NCBI GenBank assembly: GCA_015709495.1 | Contig: CP054189.1 | Span: 2,232,001 to 2,296,000 of the forward strand | Direction of reading: 5' to 3' | DNA from: Chthonomonadaceae bacterium | Lineage (GTDB): Bacteria > Armatimonadota > Fimbriimonadia > Fimbriimonadales > Fimbriimonadaceae | DNA length: 64,000 nucleotides | Part shown: positions 28,276 to 35,849 of the stretch, one piece after another | Numbering within the stretch: the stretch's first letter is position 1 | Layout: every line of letters starts with the position of its first letter | Program-made: the position numbers and the translations under genes | Notes under the pieces: generated by a model | What the model saw: only the letters and a program-made list of their open reading frames with translations | What the model was told of the DNA's origin: nothing | Database searches by the model: none

Positions 28276-28911
28276 ATGGCCGCGACCGTCGTTTCCGTTC
28301 AAGTAGGTCAGCCGAAGTGGCTTTCCTGGAAGGGCCGTAGCGAGCCTTCGGCGATTGCCAAGAGCCGGGTCGAGGGCAGGGTCAGGGCGACAGCGGAAGG
28401 GCTGGCCGGCGACCGACAAGGCGACCCGATACACCACGGCGGGCAGTTTCAGGCGGTGTACGCCTACTCTCTCGAAGACTACGCTTGGTGGCAAGAAGCT
28501 CAGGGAGTCGAAGTCGAGCCTCCGCTGTTCGGGGAGAACCTCACGATCAGCCAGCTCGACCTCCGCAGCCTGAGGGTCGGGCAGCGGATGAGAATTGGTA
28601 CGGCAACCCTCGCAGCGACCGTTCCTCGGATTCCATGCTGGAAGTTAGGCGCGGTAATGGGCGATCAGGGATTCGTCGAGCGATTCCGAGACGCGGGAAG
28701 GCCCGGGGCTTATTTTCGGGTCGTCGAAGAGGGCGAGATCGGGGCGGGCGACGAGTTCACCCTCGAACCAGCTCTGAGCGCGGGACCGACCCTATCCGAC
28801 CTCTTCCGCATTCGAACCTCCGAACTCCACCGTGCCTCCGAGTTGCTCGAACTTCCAGGACTTCATCCAAGCTGGCAGACGTGGGCGGCTCGCGTGACAG
28901 CCGCCCCTTAA
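28276..28911 (+). CDS. MOSC-domain protein
   Basis: 211 residues, started at ATG 28276. MOSC beta-barrel signs: EGLAGDRQGDPIHHGGQFQAVYAYSLEDYAWW (HGG motif), FGENLTISQLDL, VGQRMRIGTATLAATVPRIPCWKLG with the conserved Cys, and a GRPGAYFRVVEEGEIGAGDEF motif. MOSC proteins such as YiiM/YuaD reduce N-hydroxylated compounds or bind molybdenum cofactor; the exact reaction is unknown. It starts just beyond the groEL terminator, so must have its own promoter or depend on read-through. Confidence 0.85.
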   Translation: MAATVVSVQVGQPKWLSWKGRSEPSAIAKSRVEGRVRATAEGLAGDRQGDPIHHGGQFQAVYAYSLEDYAWWQEAQGVEVEPPLFGENLTISQLDLRSLRVGQRMRIGTATLAATVPRIPCWKLGAVMGDQGFVERFRDAGRPGAYFRVVEEGEIGAGDEFTLEPALSAGPTLSDLFRIRTSELHRASELLELPGLHPSWQTWAARVTAAP

Positions 28912-28926
28912 ACCGCGGGCGAGTCC

Positions 28927-30459
28927 TTACAGCTCCACGCTCAGGCCCTGAGCCATCTTGATCTCGCGGGCATGATTGACGGTGAAGGCCACCCGGTGAG
29001 TGACTGCGTCCATCAATCCTTCAGCGGAGGGATGCCCGTTTCCGGAGTTCTTAACGCCGCCAAAGGGCAGATGAACCTCAGCGCCGATGGACGGAAGGTT
29101 GACATATCCCAGTCCGTATTCGGCGTGGTCTCGTACATACCGCCACTTGCGATAGTCCTCGGTAATGACCGCCATCGCGAGCCCATAGTCGGTGTCGTTG
29201 TACACCTTCACCGCCTCGTCGAGGCCGTTGACTGGGATGATCGCGCAATGCGGGCTGAACGCCTCTTCCCGAAGGCAGAAGGTCCCCGGCCTGTAGTTCA
29301 TGCGATAGACGAAAGGCTTGACAAACCAGCCGTTGGCGTATTCGCCTCCGGTAAGCACGCCCCCCTCTCGCAACACTTGAGCGCCTTCTTCGGTGGCCTT
29401 CTGGTTGTGGAGCTCGTACTTCTTGATGCTCTCTTGCTCGATGAGCGGGCCCATGAACACGTCTTCACTGAGCCCGTTGCCGATCTTGATGCGATCGACC
29501 ATTGCGAGGAACCGCTCCTGAAACTCGTCGACGATCTTTGCGTCGACGATGAGCCGCCCCGAGGTTACGCACCGCTGGCCGGTGGTTTTGAACGCGCTCA
29601 GCACGCACGCCGGGACCGCGATTTCGAGGTCGGCGTCTTCGAGGACCATCACCGCGTTCTTGCCGCCCATTTCGGTCGCGACGAACTTGTGAGCTTCGTT
29701 GGCGGCTTGGCGCTGGATGGCCTTGCCGACCTGGTAGCTGCCGGTGAATACGACGACGTCGACGTCAGGATGAGCCGAAAGAGGGCGCCCGGCGTCGGCG
29801 TCCCCATGAACGATGTTGATCACTCCGGGGGGGAACCCGGCCTCCGCCATCAGCTGGAACAACTTGTGGGCGACGATGGGGGTCTGCTCGGCTGGCTTGA
29901 GCACAATCGTGTTGCCGCTGACGAGGCTCGGCGTCATCTCCCAGAGCGGAATCGCCATCGGGAAGTTCCACGGGGCGATGCAGGCGATCACGCCCTTGGG
30001 CTTGCGTCGGATATAGGCGTCCTTTTCGGGGATCTCGCTGCTGATGCACTCCCCGACCGGCATCCGGCCCAATCCGGCGGCGTACTGCACCATGTGGAGG
30101 CTCTCCACCACGTCGGCCCGGCCCTCGTTGATCGGCTTGCCGCACTCGCGGGTGACCAGCCGACTGCACTCTTCGAGGTCCCGTTTGATGAGTTGGGCGA
30201 GGTTGTCCAGAAGTTCTGCCCTGCGGACCCAACTCAGCGTGGCCCACGAGGGGGAGGCTGCTCGCGCAGCGGCGACGGCGGCCTCGACGTCCTTCTCACC
30301 CGATTGGGGCGCAGTGCCGACGACTTCGCGCGTGTCTGCGGGATTCGTAGACTCGAATCGGGCCCCGGTCGAGGACTCATTCCACTCTCCGTTGATCAGG
30401 TTGAGGGCGTAAACAGGTCCCGCCTCGGTCTTGTATTTTTCGGGTGCTAAGGTAGCCAT
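28927..30459 (-). CDS. Aldehyde dehydrogenase family protein (NAD(P)+-dependent)
   Basis: 510 residues, full length. Rossmann NAD-binding and catalytic domains with IAPWNFPMAIPLWEM (oxyanion Asn), VLKPAEQTP, FTGSYQVGKAI, the catalytic Glu in ATEMGGKNAVMV and the nucleophile Cys in TTGQRCVTSGRLIVD. The pattern resembles the AMADH / ketoglutarate-semialdehyde / 1-pyrroline-5-carboxylate group; the substrate is undetermined. Convergent with the MOSC gene, 15 bp apart. Confidence 0.93.
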   Translation of the reverse strand: MATLAPEKYKTEAGPVYALNLINGEWNESSTGARFESTNPADTREVVGTAPQSGEKDVEAAVAAARAASPSWATLSWVRRAELLDNLAQLIKRDLEECSRLVTRECGKPINEGRADVVESLHMVQYAAGLGRMPVGECISSEIPEKDAYIRRKPKGVIACIAPWNFPMAIPLWEMTPSLVSGNTIVLKPAEQTPIVAHKLFQLMAEAGFPPGVINIVHGDADAGRPLSAHPDVDVVVFTGSYQVGKAIQRQAANEAHKFVATEMGGKNAVMVLEDADLEIAVPACVLSAFKTTGQRCVTSGRLIVDAKIVDEFQERFLAMVDRIKIGNGLSEDVFMGPLIEQESIKKYELHNQKATEEGAQVLREGGVLTGGEYANGWFVKPFVYRMNYRPGTFCLREEAFSPHCAIIPVNGLDEAVKVYNDTDYGLAMAVITEDYRKWRYVRDHAEYGLGYVNLPSIGAEVHLPFGGVKNSGNGHPSAEGLMDAVTHRVAFTVNHAREIKMAQGLSVEL

Positions 30460-30510
30460 AGTGAACCCATTTTACCTTCAGTTCGCTGCATCGAGCGGCC
30501 GCGGGGCGGG

Positions 30511-31275
30511 GTGGAACCGCTAGCCCAGGAATGCTCAACCTTGCCACCCGTCGCGCAACTCTTCGGGAGCCTCGACCCGGTTCGAAGAACTTATTCTGTG
30601 GGACCTGATCCGGTTATTCTTTGGAGCCACACGGTCGCGCCGTCGAAAGTTGCGGGCGCAGTGTATGAATTCGACGTAGAAGTACTGGGAGTGGGCACTT
30701 TGGACGTGCGGACGTATGCGACGAGATCGGACGAGACGGGAAGTTTCGACGATCCCGTGGTCCCGGTGAATCAGCATGTGAGAGGCTGGTGGCCTTACAG
30801 TGAGATTACGGTTTACGCCGAGCGGAAGTTCAACCCCCAAGTCGAAAGTCCCTTACCGGTTTCCGTGTGCGAATCCCTTGGCCCCGAGCATGGCCCAGAG
30901 GCCTTCGGCAAGCTATCGGGCCCCTCCCACCAATACGATCGGGCTAACAAAGGTTGCTACGGAGCGAATCTATACTATGAGATCACTGTTGAGAACACGA
31001 GCGGGACGACCGCCACCCTCGTGGTTCCTTACATCAAAGCTCGCAACACGGGAGCCCCGTATTGGGGCGCCGCGCAGACCGGCCTTTCCGCGGGCAAGGG
31101 GATTGTCCGGCTTCCGCTGAATGGCCAAGACCTCGACCACAACAACGCGATCAGCCCGTCGAACGGCGTCGGTACAACCTTGAACCCTGGAGAAAAGAAG
31201 ATCATGCTCATCCGCATCGCAAATGGGGGAGCGGCGACGCTTCTAGTGTCCTTACACCTCAAGTTGGGAGAGTGA
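30511..31275 (+). CDS. Hypothetical protein, upstream partner of the interrupted ankyrin gene
   Basis: 254 residues from a GTG at 30511 without a clear ribosome-binding site, so the N-terminus may be wrong or truncated. It is beta-rich with segments such as AVYEFDVEVLGVGTLDVRTY, GCYGANLYYEITVENTSGTTATLVVPYI and LNPGEKKIMLIRIANGGAATLLVSLHLKL, which look like an immunoglobulin- or jelly-roll-like fold. I do not recognise the family. Its stop is 2 bp before the ATG of the ankyrin gene at 31278, so both were probably one operon before the ISL3 insertion. Confidence 0.6.
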   Translation: MEPLAQECSTLPPVAQLFGSLDPVRRTYSVGPDPVILWSHTVAPSKVAGAVYEFDVEVLGVGTLDVRTYATRSDETGSFDDPVVPVNQHVRGWWPYSEITVYAERKFNPQVESPLPVSVCESLGPEHGPEAFGKLSGPSHQYDRANKGCYGANLYYEITVENTSGTTATLVVPYIKARNTGAPYWGAAQTGLSAGKGIVRLPLNGQDLDHNNAISPSNGVGTTLNPGEKKIMLIRIANGGAATLLVSLHLKLGE

Positions 31276-31298
31276 TTATGGGATCGATACTCCTGTCC

Positions 31299-31306
31299 GT
31301 AATACT
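31299..31306. repeat. Target site duplication of the ISL3 element, left (GTAATACT)
   Basis: GTAATACT lies immediately outside both inverted repeats (31299-31306 and 32548-32555). Confidence 0.9.
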
Positions 31307-32547
31307 GGCTCCTCGCTGTTTGGTGTGGGTTGGCGTAATCTGATGGGATGCAACCGACCGAGTTATTTGCTCTTGGCCTTGGGCTAACGCCCCCTTGGAA
31401 GATCGTGGACATCGAGTTCATTGACGGTGAGGTTCACATCAAGGTGGACTTTGAACGCGGGGCCAGGTTTGGCGGGCTTGAGGTTCACGACACTTCCGAG
31501 CGGAAGTGGCGGCACCTAAACTTCTTCAAGTATCCGTGCTTCATTCATGCCAGGGTGCCTCGGGTCATCGGCAAGGACGGGAAGGTGGCCACGGTTCAGG
31601 TTCCCTGGGCCCATGCGGGCAGCGGCTTCACGATGGACTTTGAAGCGCATGCGATCGGCTCGTTTCCCAGATGCCTGTGGCGCCGGCGGCCAGGCTCCTG
31701 AGACTGTCTGACACCCGGCTCTGGCGGCTCATCCATCAATACGTGAAGCGAACCCGAGACGCCCTGGGCATCGGCCAGCCGACAAGGATCGGGGTGGACG
31801 AGACGGCGGCAAGGCGCGGCCACGACTACATCACGGTCTTCGTGGACTTGGATGCCCGGCGCGTTCTGTATGCCTGCCAGGGAGAAGCGGTTCTGCCCTT
31901 TTCGAGTTCAAAGCGTTCCTCAAGGCCAAAGGCGCGGACCCCGCCAAGGTGCAGGCCTTCACCTGCGACATGGGACCGGCGTTCCTTGGCGGCATCGCGC
32001 AGGCCTTCCCCAAGCAAGCGTGACGCTCGACCGCTACCACCTTGTGGCCCTTCTGACAAGGGCGGTCGATGAAACGAGAAAAGCCGAAACCAAGAAGGCG
32101 ACGAAGTTCAAACGAACCCGCTGGCTCTGGCTCAAGAACCCAACCAACCTCTCAGAGAAAGAGAAGCTGAGCCTCCAAGAGCTTCTGGAAGAGAACGCCT
32201 TTCCCCTCACCGGAAAAGCCTACGGTCTCAGACTGGCTTTCCAGGAACTCTTCAAAGTCCCCAGATGCCAGGCGCAGACCGCATTCTACGAGTGGATCGG
32301 CATGGCCCTCGCCTCAGATATCCACGCCGTCGTCGAGGTCGCCGTCACCTTCTTCAATGCGGCGGACAAGATCTTGAGGTGGTTCGAAACCCGAATCTCC
32401 AACGGATTCCTGGAAGGCCTCCACAGCGTTCTGCAGGCAGCCAAAAACAAAGCGCGAGGCTACAGCAACCCTCAAAACCTCATCGCCATGAGCTACCTGC
32501 TGCACGGAAAGCTACGACCCGCTACCCACACCAAACAGCGAGGAGCC
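31307..32547. mobile_element. ISL3-family insertion sequence
   Basis: 1241 bp with perfect 24-bp terminal inverted repeats: GGCTCCTCGCTGTTTGGTGT plus GGGT at 31307-31330, and the complement at 32524-32547. It is flanked by the 8-bp duplication GTAATACT, as expected for ISL3. Its ends are intact although its transposase gene is frameshifted. Confidence 0.92.
31348..32541 (+). pseudogene. ISL3-family transposase, broken by three frameshifts
   Basis: The first segment (31348-~31660) starts MQPTELFALGLGLTPPWKIVDIEF. The second (~31660-31895) is QMPVAPAARLLRLSDTRLWRLIHQYV...RIGVDETAARRGHDYITVFVDLD. The third (~31898-32010) is FEFKAFLKAKGADPAKVQAFTCDMGPAFLGG. The fourth (~32012 on) is ASVTLDRYHLVALLTRAVDETRK... 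ending ISNGFLEGLHSVLQAAKNKARGY. The D, D and E residues (GVDETA, TCDMGP, GFLEGLHS) are all still encoded but in different frames. The shifts lie near short homopolymers (TTTCCC, CCCTTTT, TTCCCC), so sequencing error is an alternative to real decay. Confidence 0.85.
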
Positions 32548-32555
32548 GTAATACT
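32548..32555. repeat. Target site duplication of the ISL3 element, right (GTAATACT)
   Basis: Right copy of the 8-bp direct repeat. Confidence 0.9.
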
Positions 32556-33456
32556 GTTGTTCGCTCCCGTTCAAGTCAAGAGTGAAGACTATGAGGCGTT
32601 GATCTCAGCCGTTCGAGCGAGGGACGTACAGCAAGTACGCCGGCTGTTAGAGTCCGGAGTGCATCCGGATTTAGTCCCTAACAACGTGCACCGGGACCAA
32701 ACAGCGCTTATGAAACTCGTTTATTGGGGTAAAGACCCGGAAAAAGATGAGGCTATTGCCTTTCTGTTAATCACTCACGGTGCGTCACTGTACTCCTCAA
32801 GTTCTTCTTTCCTGCACAGGGCCGGATTTGCAGGGAATTTGGGCGTTTTCCGCGCATGTCTCAAAGCCGGAAGCGATCCCAACGAAATGCTGGTAGAGCA
32901 ACGCCCCCTGTACGCTGCCTTGGGTCGATACCAAAAACACGCTCATGTGAAGTCCAGGGACGTTCCTTCGGAATCTAGAGTTCCCGAGCGCCCCCTCATG
33001 GTCAAGGAACTGATCGAGGCCGGGGCGGACGTGCATCTCCCCGTCAAGGAAAACGGCAGCAAGGCACTTCACATCGCGGCGTACTACGCCTTTCCTCATT
33101 GCGTGAACATCCTTCTCGACGCCGGGGCGGACCTCAACGAACAGACCTTTGACGATGGATACACGCCCTTGCATTGCGCTCTCTTGGACGACAGCCCGGA
33201 GTGCTTGCAGACCGCCCGCATCCTTCTCGACCGGGGCGCAAGGCTCGACCTCGAAGACGTCTACAACCGCACGGTTGAGCAGATGGTCCGGCAGAAGCGC
33301 TATTAAGCCGCGATCGAACTGATCGAGGAGTACAAGAAGAAGCGCTCGCAAGCCCCTCCTCAAGGTCATTGACGGCACGGCCACGAGAAACGCCGAATTG
33401 CCCCGACGCCCGCGGGCGGCCGAGGCAATTCGTTCGCGAGATCGCGCAGGCGACGC

Positions 33457-33575
33457 TTACTTGACTTCGACTTTGCCACCGACTTCGGCGATCGTTGCCG
33501 CGATCTTGTCGGCTTCTTCCTTCGGAACGCCCTGGAAAAGCGCATCTTCGGTGCTCTTGAATTCTTGTTCATGCC
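33457..33575 (-). pseudogene. Fragment resembling the C-terminus of ribosomal protein L7/L12
   Basis: The minus strand ending at TAA 33457 reads FKSTEDALFQGVPKEEADKI then AATIAEVGGKVEVK. The GVxKEEAxxI...GxKVEVK ending is typical of the L7/L12 C-terminal domain. The upstream two-thirds of that protein is absent and no start codon is in frame. It is probably a relic; the rest of 33373-33668 holds no gene. Confidence 0.4.
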
Positions 33576-33668
33576 CGTGGACAGAGCAGGTCCTGCTCGA
33601 TGGGTCGGACGCAGGGTGTGGAGCGCTGGGAGTCGCGGACGCGAATTCTGAATTATGAAGTTGGGGCC

Positions 33669-33700
33669 TTGACTCTCAACCGAGGTTCAGGCTTCACACT
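33669..33700 (+). promoter_or_regulatory. MerR-type promoter with dyad in a 20-bp spacer
   Basis: -35 TTGACT (33669-33674), -10-like CACACT (33695-33700), spacer 20 bp. A dyad CTCAACC-GA-GGTTCAG (33675-33690) fills the spacer, with one mismatch. An elongated spacer containing the operator is the hallmark of MerR-family control. The predicted transcription start falls 1-2 nt before the ATG at 33709, so the mRNA would be nearly leaderless. Confidence 0.8.
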
Positions 33701-33708
33701 ACCATTCG

Positions 33709-34356
33709 ATGAAGATCGGCGAGCTTTCCCATCGAACAGGGATCAGCGTCTCCGCGATCCGCTACTACGAACGCCAAGGACTCCTTGGCGAGCCTGAACG
33801 GAGCGAGTCGGGGTACCGCAGCTACGGCGAGAGCGACGTTGAGCGGGTGCTCTTGATCGCTTCGGCCAAGAGGCTAAGGTTTCCGCTGAAAACGATCCGG
33901 CTTTGCCTAGAAGTTCTCGATGGCGGGGAAGAGCCCTGCAGGGAGGTCGCAGCCATTGTTCGCAAGCGACTTGCCCAAATCGAGTCTGAAGTCGCGGAGT
34001 GGAATCGGCTCCGAATGGCCCTGCGCCAACGGCTTCAGGCGTACGAAAGCGGTTCGCTGGACGCCGAGAACGCCCTTTGCGCGATTCTGGGGGCTGGCCC
34101 GATCTTCCCTAAGGAGAACACCATGAGCACAATCGAAGTCTTTACTGCCGGATGCACGAACTGCGACGAAGCGGTGAGCATCGTCAGAGAAGCCGTCTCG
34201 ACCTGCGGATGCGAGATTCGCGTGCTACCGGCCGATGGACCCGAGGCCAAGTCGCGGGGGGTTACGCTAGCGCCCTGCATTTGGAAGAACGGCGAACGCG
34301 TCTTCTGCGGAGTGCCTTCGAGAGCAGAAGCGATCGCCCTGTTGCGGGAGGAGTGA
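33709..34356 (+). CDS. MerR-family regulator fused to a thioredoxin-like CxxC domain
   Basis: 215 residues. Residues 1-70: MerR winged helix (MKIGELSHRTGISVSAIRYYERQGLLGEPERSESGYRSY). Residues ~80-125: dimerisation helix (CREVAAIVRKRLAQIESEVAEWNRLRMALRQRLQAY). EEPC and ENALC could be two of the three mercury ligands of MerR; the middle Cys is replaced by Gln. From residue ~140: a thioredoxin/glutaredoxin-like fold with GCTNCDEAV (CxxC), TCGCEIRVLPAD and a conserved APCIWKNGERVFCG. An ATG at codon 139 (34123) is preceded by AAGGAG at 6-nt spacing, so the second domain may also be made alone. Autoregulation is suggested by the promoter at 33669. Confidence 0.88.
   Translation: MKIGELSHRTGISVSAIRYYERQGLLGEPERSESGYRSYGESDVERVLLIASAKRLRFPLKTIRLCLEVLDGGEEPCREVAAIVRKRLAQIESEVAEWNRLRMALRQRLQAYESGSLDAENALCAILGAGPIFPKENTMSTIEVFTAGCTNCDEAVSIVREAVSTCGCEIRVLPADGPEAKSRGVTLAPCIWKNGERVFCGVPSRAEAIALLREE
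34111..34116 (+). promoter_or_regulatory. Internal ribosome-binding site before the thioredoxin-like domain
   Basis: AAGGAG followed by 6 nt and ATG (34123) exactly at the start of the second domain of the MerR fusion. This suggests a former gene boundary or dual translation. Confidence 0.6.
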
Positions 34357-34360
34357 GTCA

Positions 34361-34576
34361 ATGGGTGAGCGCATTTCCAACCTCGTGTGCCCAAGCTGCG
34401 GCTCGGTCCGGCTGGCGATCGTCCCTCCGGACGTCTGAGTGCTGGCTTTCGAATGCGTCGCGTGCGGCGCGGTTTCTCGACCCTTGCCTGGCGATTGTTG
34501 CGTGTTTTGCTCGTATGGGGACGTGCCGTGCGATTCCCAGCCGCCGTCAACCTCTTCAGAACGGACGGACGAGTGA
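34361..34576 (+). CDS. GDCCVxC-domain protein, probable selenoprotein (Sec at codon 26)
   Basis: Read through the TGA at 34436-34438 as selenocysteine, the protein is 71 residues: MGERISNLVCPSCGSVRLAI, PPDV-Sec-VLAFECVACG, PGDCCVFCSYGDVPC. The zinc-ribbon-like CPxCG and the GDCCVFCSYG signature define the family. Its usual members read TDAC-x-x-x-Y-EC at this place, so the TGA replaces a conserved Cys. GGGAGGAG precedes the ATG and overlaps the merR stop. A hairpin CGTCG-CGTG-CGGCG (34454-34471 with outer pairs) has its loop 22 nt after the TGA and a G at loop position 2, fitting bacterial SECIS rules. The alternative is a nonsense mutation. Confidence 0.72.
34454..34471 (+). promoter_or_regulatory. 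Candidate bacterial SECIS hairpin (GDCCVxC gene)
   Basis: Stem TGCGTCG / CGGCGCG (7 pairs including G-U) with tetraloop CGTG, loop starting 22 nt after the in-frame TGA. Confidence 0.5.
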
Positions 34577-34604
34577 CCTGCGTGCGGACGATCTCGGCTT
34601 GGGC

Positions 34605-35156
34605 TCACCTGGGCGGCATGTCGTCTTCGAGCTCAACCCCAAGGCCGTCGGCCACCCGATTGATGTAATTGAAGTAGCCTACGACCTGCACGATGTCGGA
34701 AATCGCCCGGTCGGACAAGCCTGCAGCTTTCAGCTGCGTGACGTCGCTCTCAGCGATCGATCCGGGCGACAGAGTCAGCTTTTCCGCGTAGGCGAGCATG
34801 GCCGTCTCGGCAGCGGAAAGGGTTTCCGCGCCTCGCCAATCCGTGCAAAGCGCTTGAACCGTGGATTCGTCGACGCCCTCCGACCGGAGGTCCTCCGCAT
34901 GGGCCCACACTCAGTAGTGGCACGCGTTCGCCCGAGAGACGGCCACCGCGATCATCTCGCGCTGGGCTCTGCTGAGGGGTGAATCCCCGAACATGACCTC
35001 TCGGTAGATGCCCATCGACGCTCGAAGCTGGCGCGGGGCCAAGCTAGCCGCTTGGACGACGTGAAACACCTTGCCGGCCCGTTTGCGCGCCTCCTCATAG
35101 AGCCGGGCGAGCTCGCCCTCGGCTTCTTCCTCAGGCACGAATCGGATGTAGGGCAT
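34605..35156 (-). CDS. AhpD-like peroxidase-related protein, probable selenoprotein (CxxU, Sec at codon 82)
   Basis: 183 residues if TGA 34911-34913 is read as selenocysteine. Start ATG 35156 (MPYIRFVPEEEAEGELARLY). The N-terminal half has FHVVQAASLAPRQLRASMGIYREVMF and LSRAQREMIAVAVSRANACHY. The TGA follows, then VWAHAEDLRSEG and, further on, LSAAETAMLAYAEKLTLSPGSI and IVQVVGYFNYINRVADGLGVELE. This is the carboxymuconolactone-decarboxylase/AhpD peroxidase-related family, whose redox motif is CxYC-x-x-H. Here it reads C79-H-Y-U82-V-W-A-H, i.e. CxxU. Both halves are strongly conserved and in the same frame. Convergent with the GDCCVxC gene (28 bp between stops). Confidence 0.8.
34885..34897 (-). 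promoter_or_regulatory. Candidate bacterial SECIS hairpin (AhpD-like gene)
   Basis: On the minus strand CGGAG-GAC-CTCCG, loop beginning 18 nt after the TGA with G first. GCCC and GGGC further out could extend it. Spacing and apical G agree with bacterial SECIS elements. Confidence 0.5.
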
Positions 35157-35339
35157 AGGGCGAAGATACCTGGGCGGGTAGGAAGCTTGCGGTCCACTGG
35201 AGCGAGTCTGGCGGCCCTCGGTAGGGGGCTTCGCAGAGGCGCCCCGGCGCAATTTGGCAAACAAGAACGGGAAGGGAAGCACTCTCCCCCTCCCGTCAGG
35301 CGACTCCTGGAAGCGAATCCAGAGAGAAGCTCGGCTTGA

Positions 35340-35849
35340 TCAGTTCTTGCGGCGGCGAATGAGCGCCAGAGCGCCAAGCCCAAGCGCTGCCATGCTGGCA
35401 GGCTCCGGCACGACCGTCACGCCAAAGAACTCATTGTCCGAGGCGATGCTGGTGCCGTCCGAAGCATCGACGATGAGTTCGGAAAGGGGCGACATGCCTG
35501 AAGTGGAGCCGTTCAGCCAGTAGAACCCGTCTGCGTCGGTGCTCGCGACCTCGACGATGATCAGATCACCTGCGTAGTCAGCGCCGGGAGTAGCTGCAGT
35601 CACGTACGTCAGGAAACTCGGCGCGAACGTCGTCGAAAGGAAGGCCGACCCGTTGCCCGGCCACTCGACGACCGCTCCCGAAGCAAAGAACGAGGGCAAC
35701 AAGATGTCCACCGTTCCCGTGAAAGTGACGAACACGCTACCGGAACTGGGCTTCAGAACCGTTTGGTAGTTGAGGTCGAAATTGATGTTGATGGCGGCGT
35801 AAGACGCGGCGGATACACCAACGAGCGCAGCAAGCGCGAGCTTCTTCAT
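35340..35849 (-). CDS. PEP-CTERM sorted exported protein
   Basis: 169 residues from ATG 35849, which follows GGAGGAG; an upstream ATG lacks such a site. Signal peptide MKKLALAALVGVSAASYAA. Beta-rich middle (INFDLNYQTVLKPSSGSVFV, WPGNGSAFLSTTFAPSF). C-terminus VPEP + ASMAALGLGALALI + RRRKN, the PEP-CTERM signal. No domain recognised. Monocistronic by spacing. Confidence 0.85.
   Translation of the reverse strand: MKKLALAALVGVSAASYAAININFDLNYQTVLKPSSGSVFVTFTGTVDILLPSFFASGAVVEWPGNGSAFLSTTFAPSFLTYVTAATPGADYAGDLIIVEVASTDADGFYWLNGSTSGMSPLSELIVDASDGTSIASDNEFFGVTVVPEPASMAALGLGALALIRRRKN

Larger units (their letters stand above)
31278..33306 (+). pseudogene. Exported ankyrin-repeat protein gene interrupted by an ISL3 element
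   Basis: Removing 31307-32555 (element plus one target-duplication copy) joins 31278-31306 to 32556-33306 in frame. The restored 259-residue protein begins MGSILLSVILLFAPVQVKSED, a signal peptide. It continues with ankyrin-type repeats (ALISAVRARDVQQVRRLLESGVHPD, LMVKELIEAGADVHLPV, ALHIAAYYAFPHCVNILLDAGADLNEQ, TPLHCALLDDSPECLQTARILLDRGA). As it stands the 3' part is open from inside the transposase, giving a chimeric frame with no signal peptide. After TAA 33304 the same frame continues for 21 more codons (AAIELIEEYKKKRSQAPPQGH), so this stop may itself be a later nonsense change. Probable role: periplasmic protein-protein interaction, possibly an immunity-type protein. Confidence 0.85.

Noticed and set aside
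28972-30450. 492-codon open frame on the plus strand opposite the aldehyde dehydrogenase
   Set aside because: It mirrors the real gene, has no domain or ribosome-binding site, and is explained by high-GC codon bias leaving the antisense frame open.
33304-33306. Selenocysteine or programmed readthrough at the ankyrin stop
   Set aside because: The codon is TAA, not TGA, and no readthrough context is seen; a nonsense change or natural end is simpler.
34605-34607. A second selenocysteine at the final TGA of the AhpD-like gene
   Set aside because: The protein already has family length here, and the frame beyond has no resemblance to the family.
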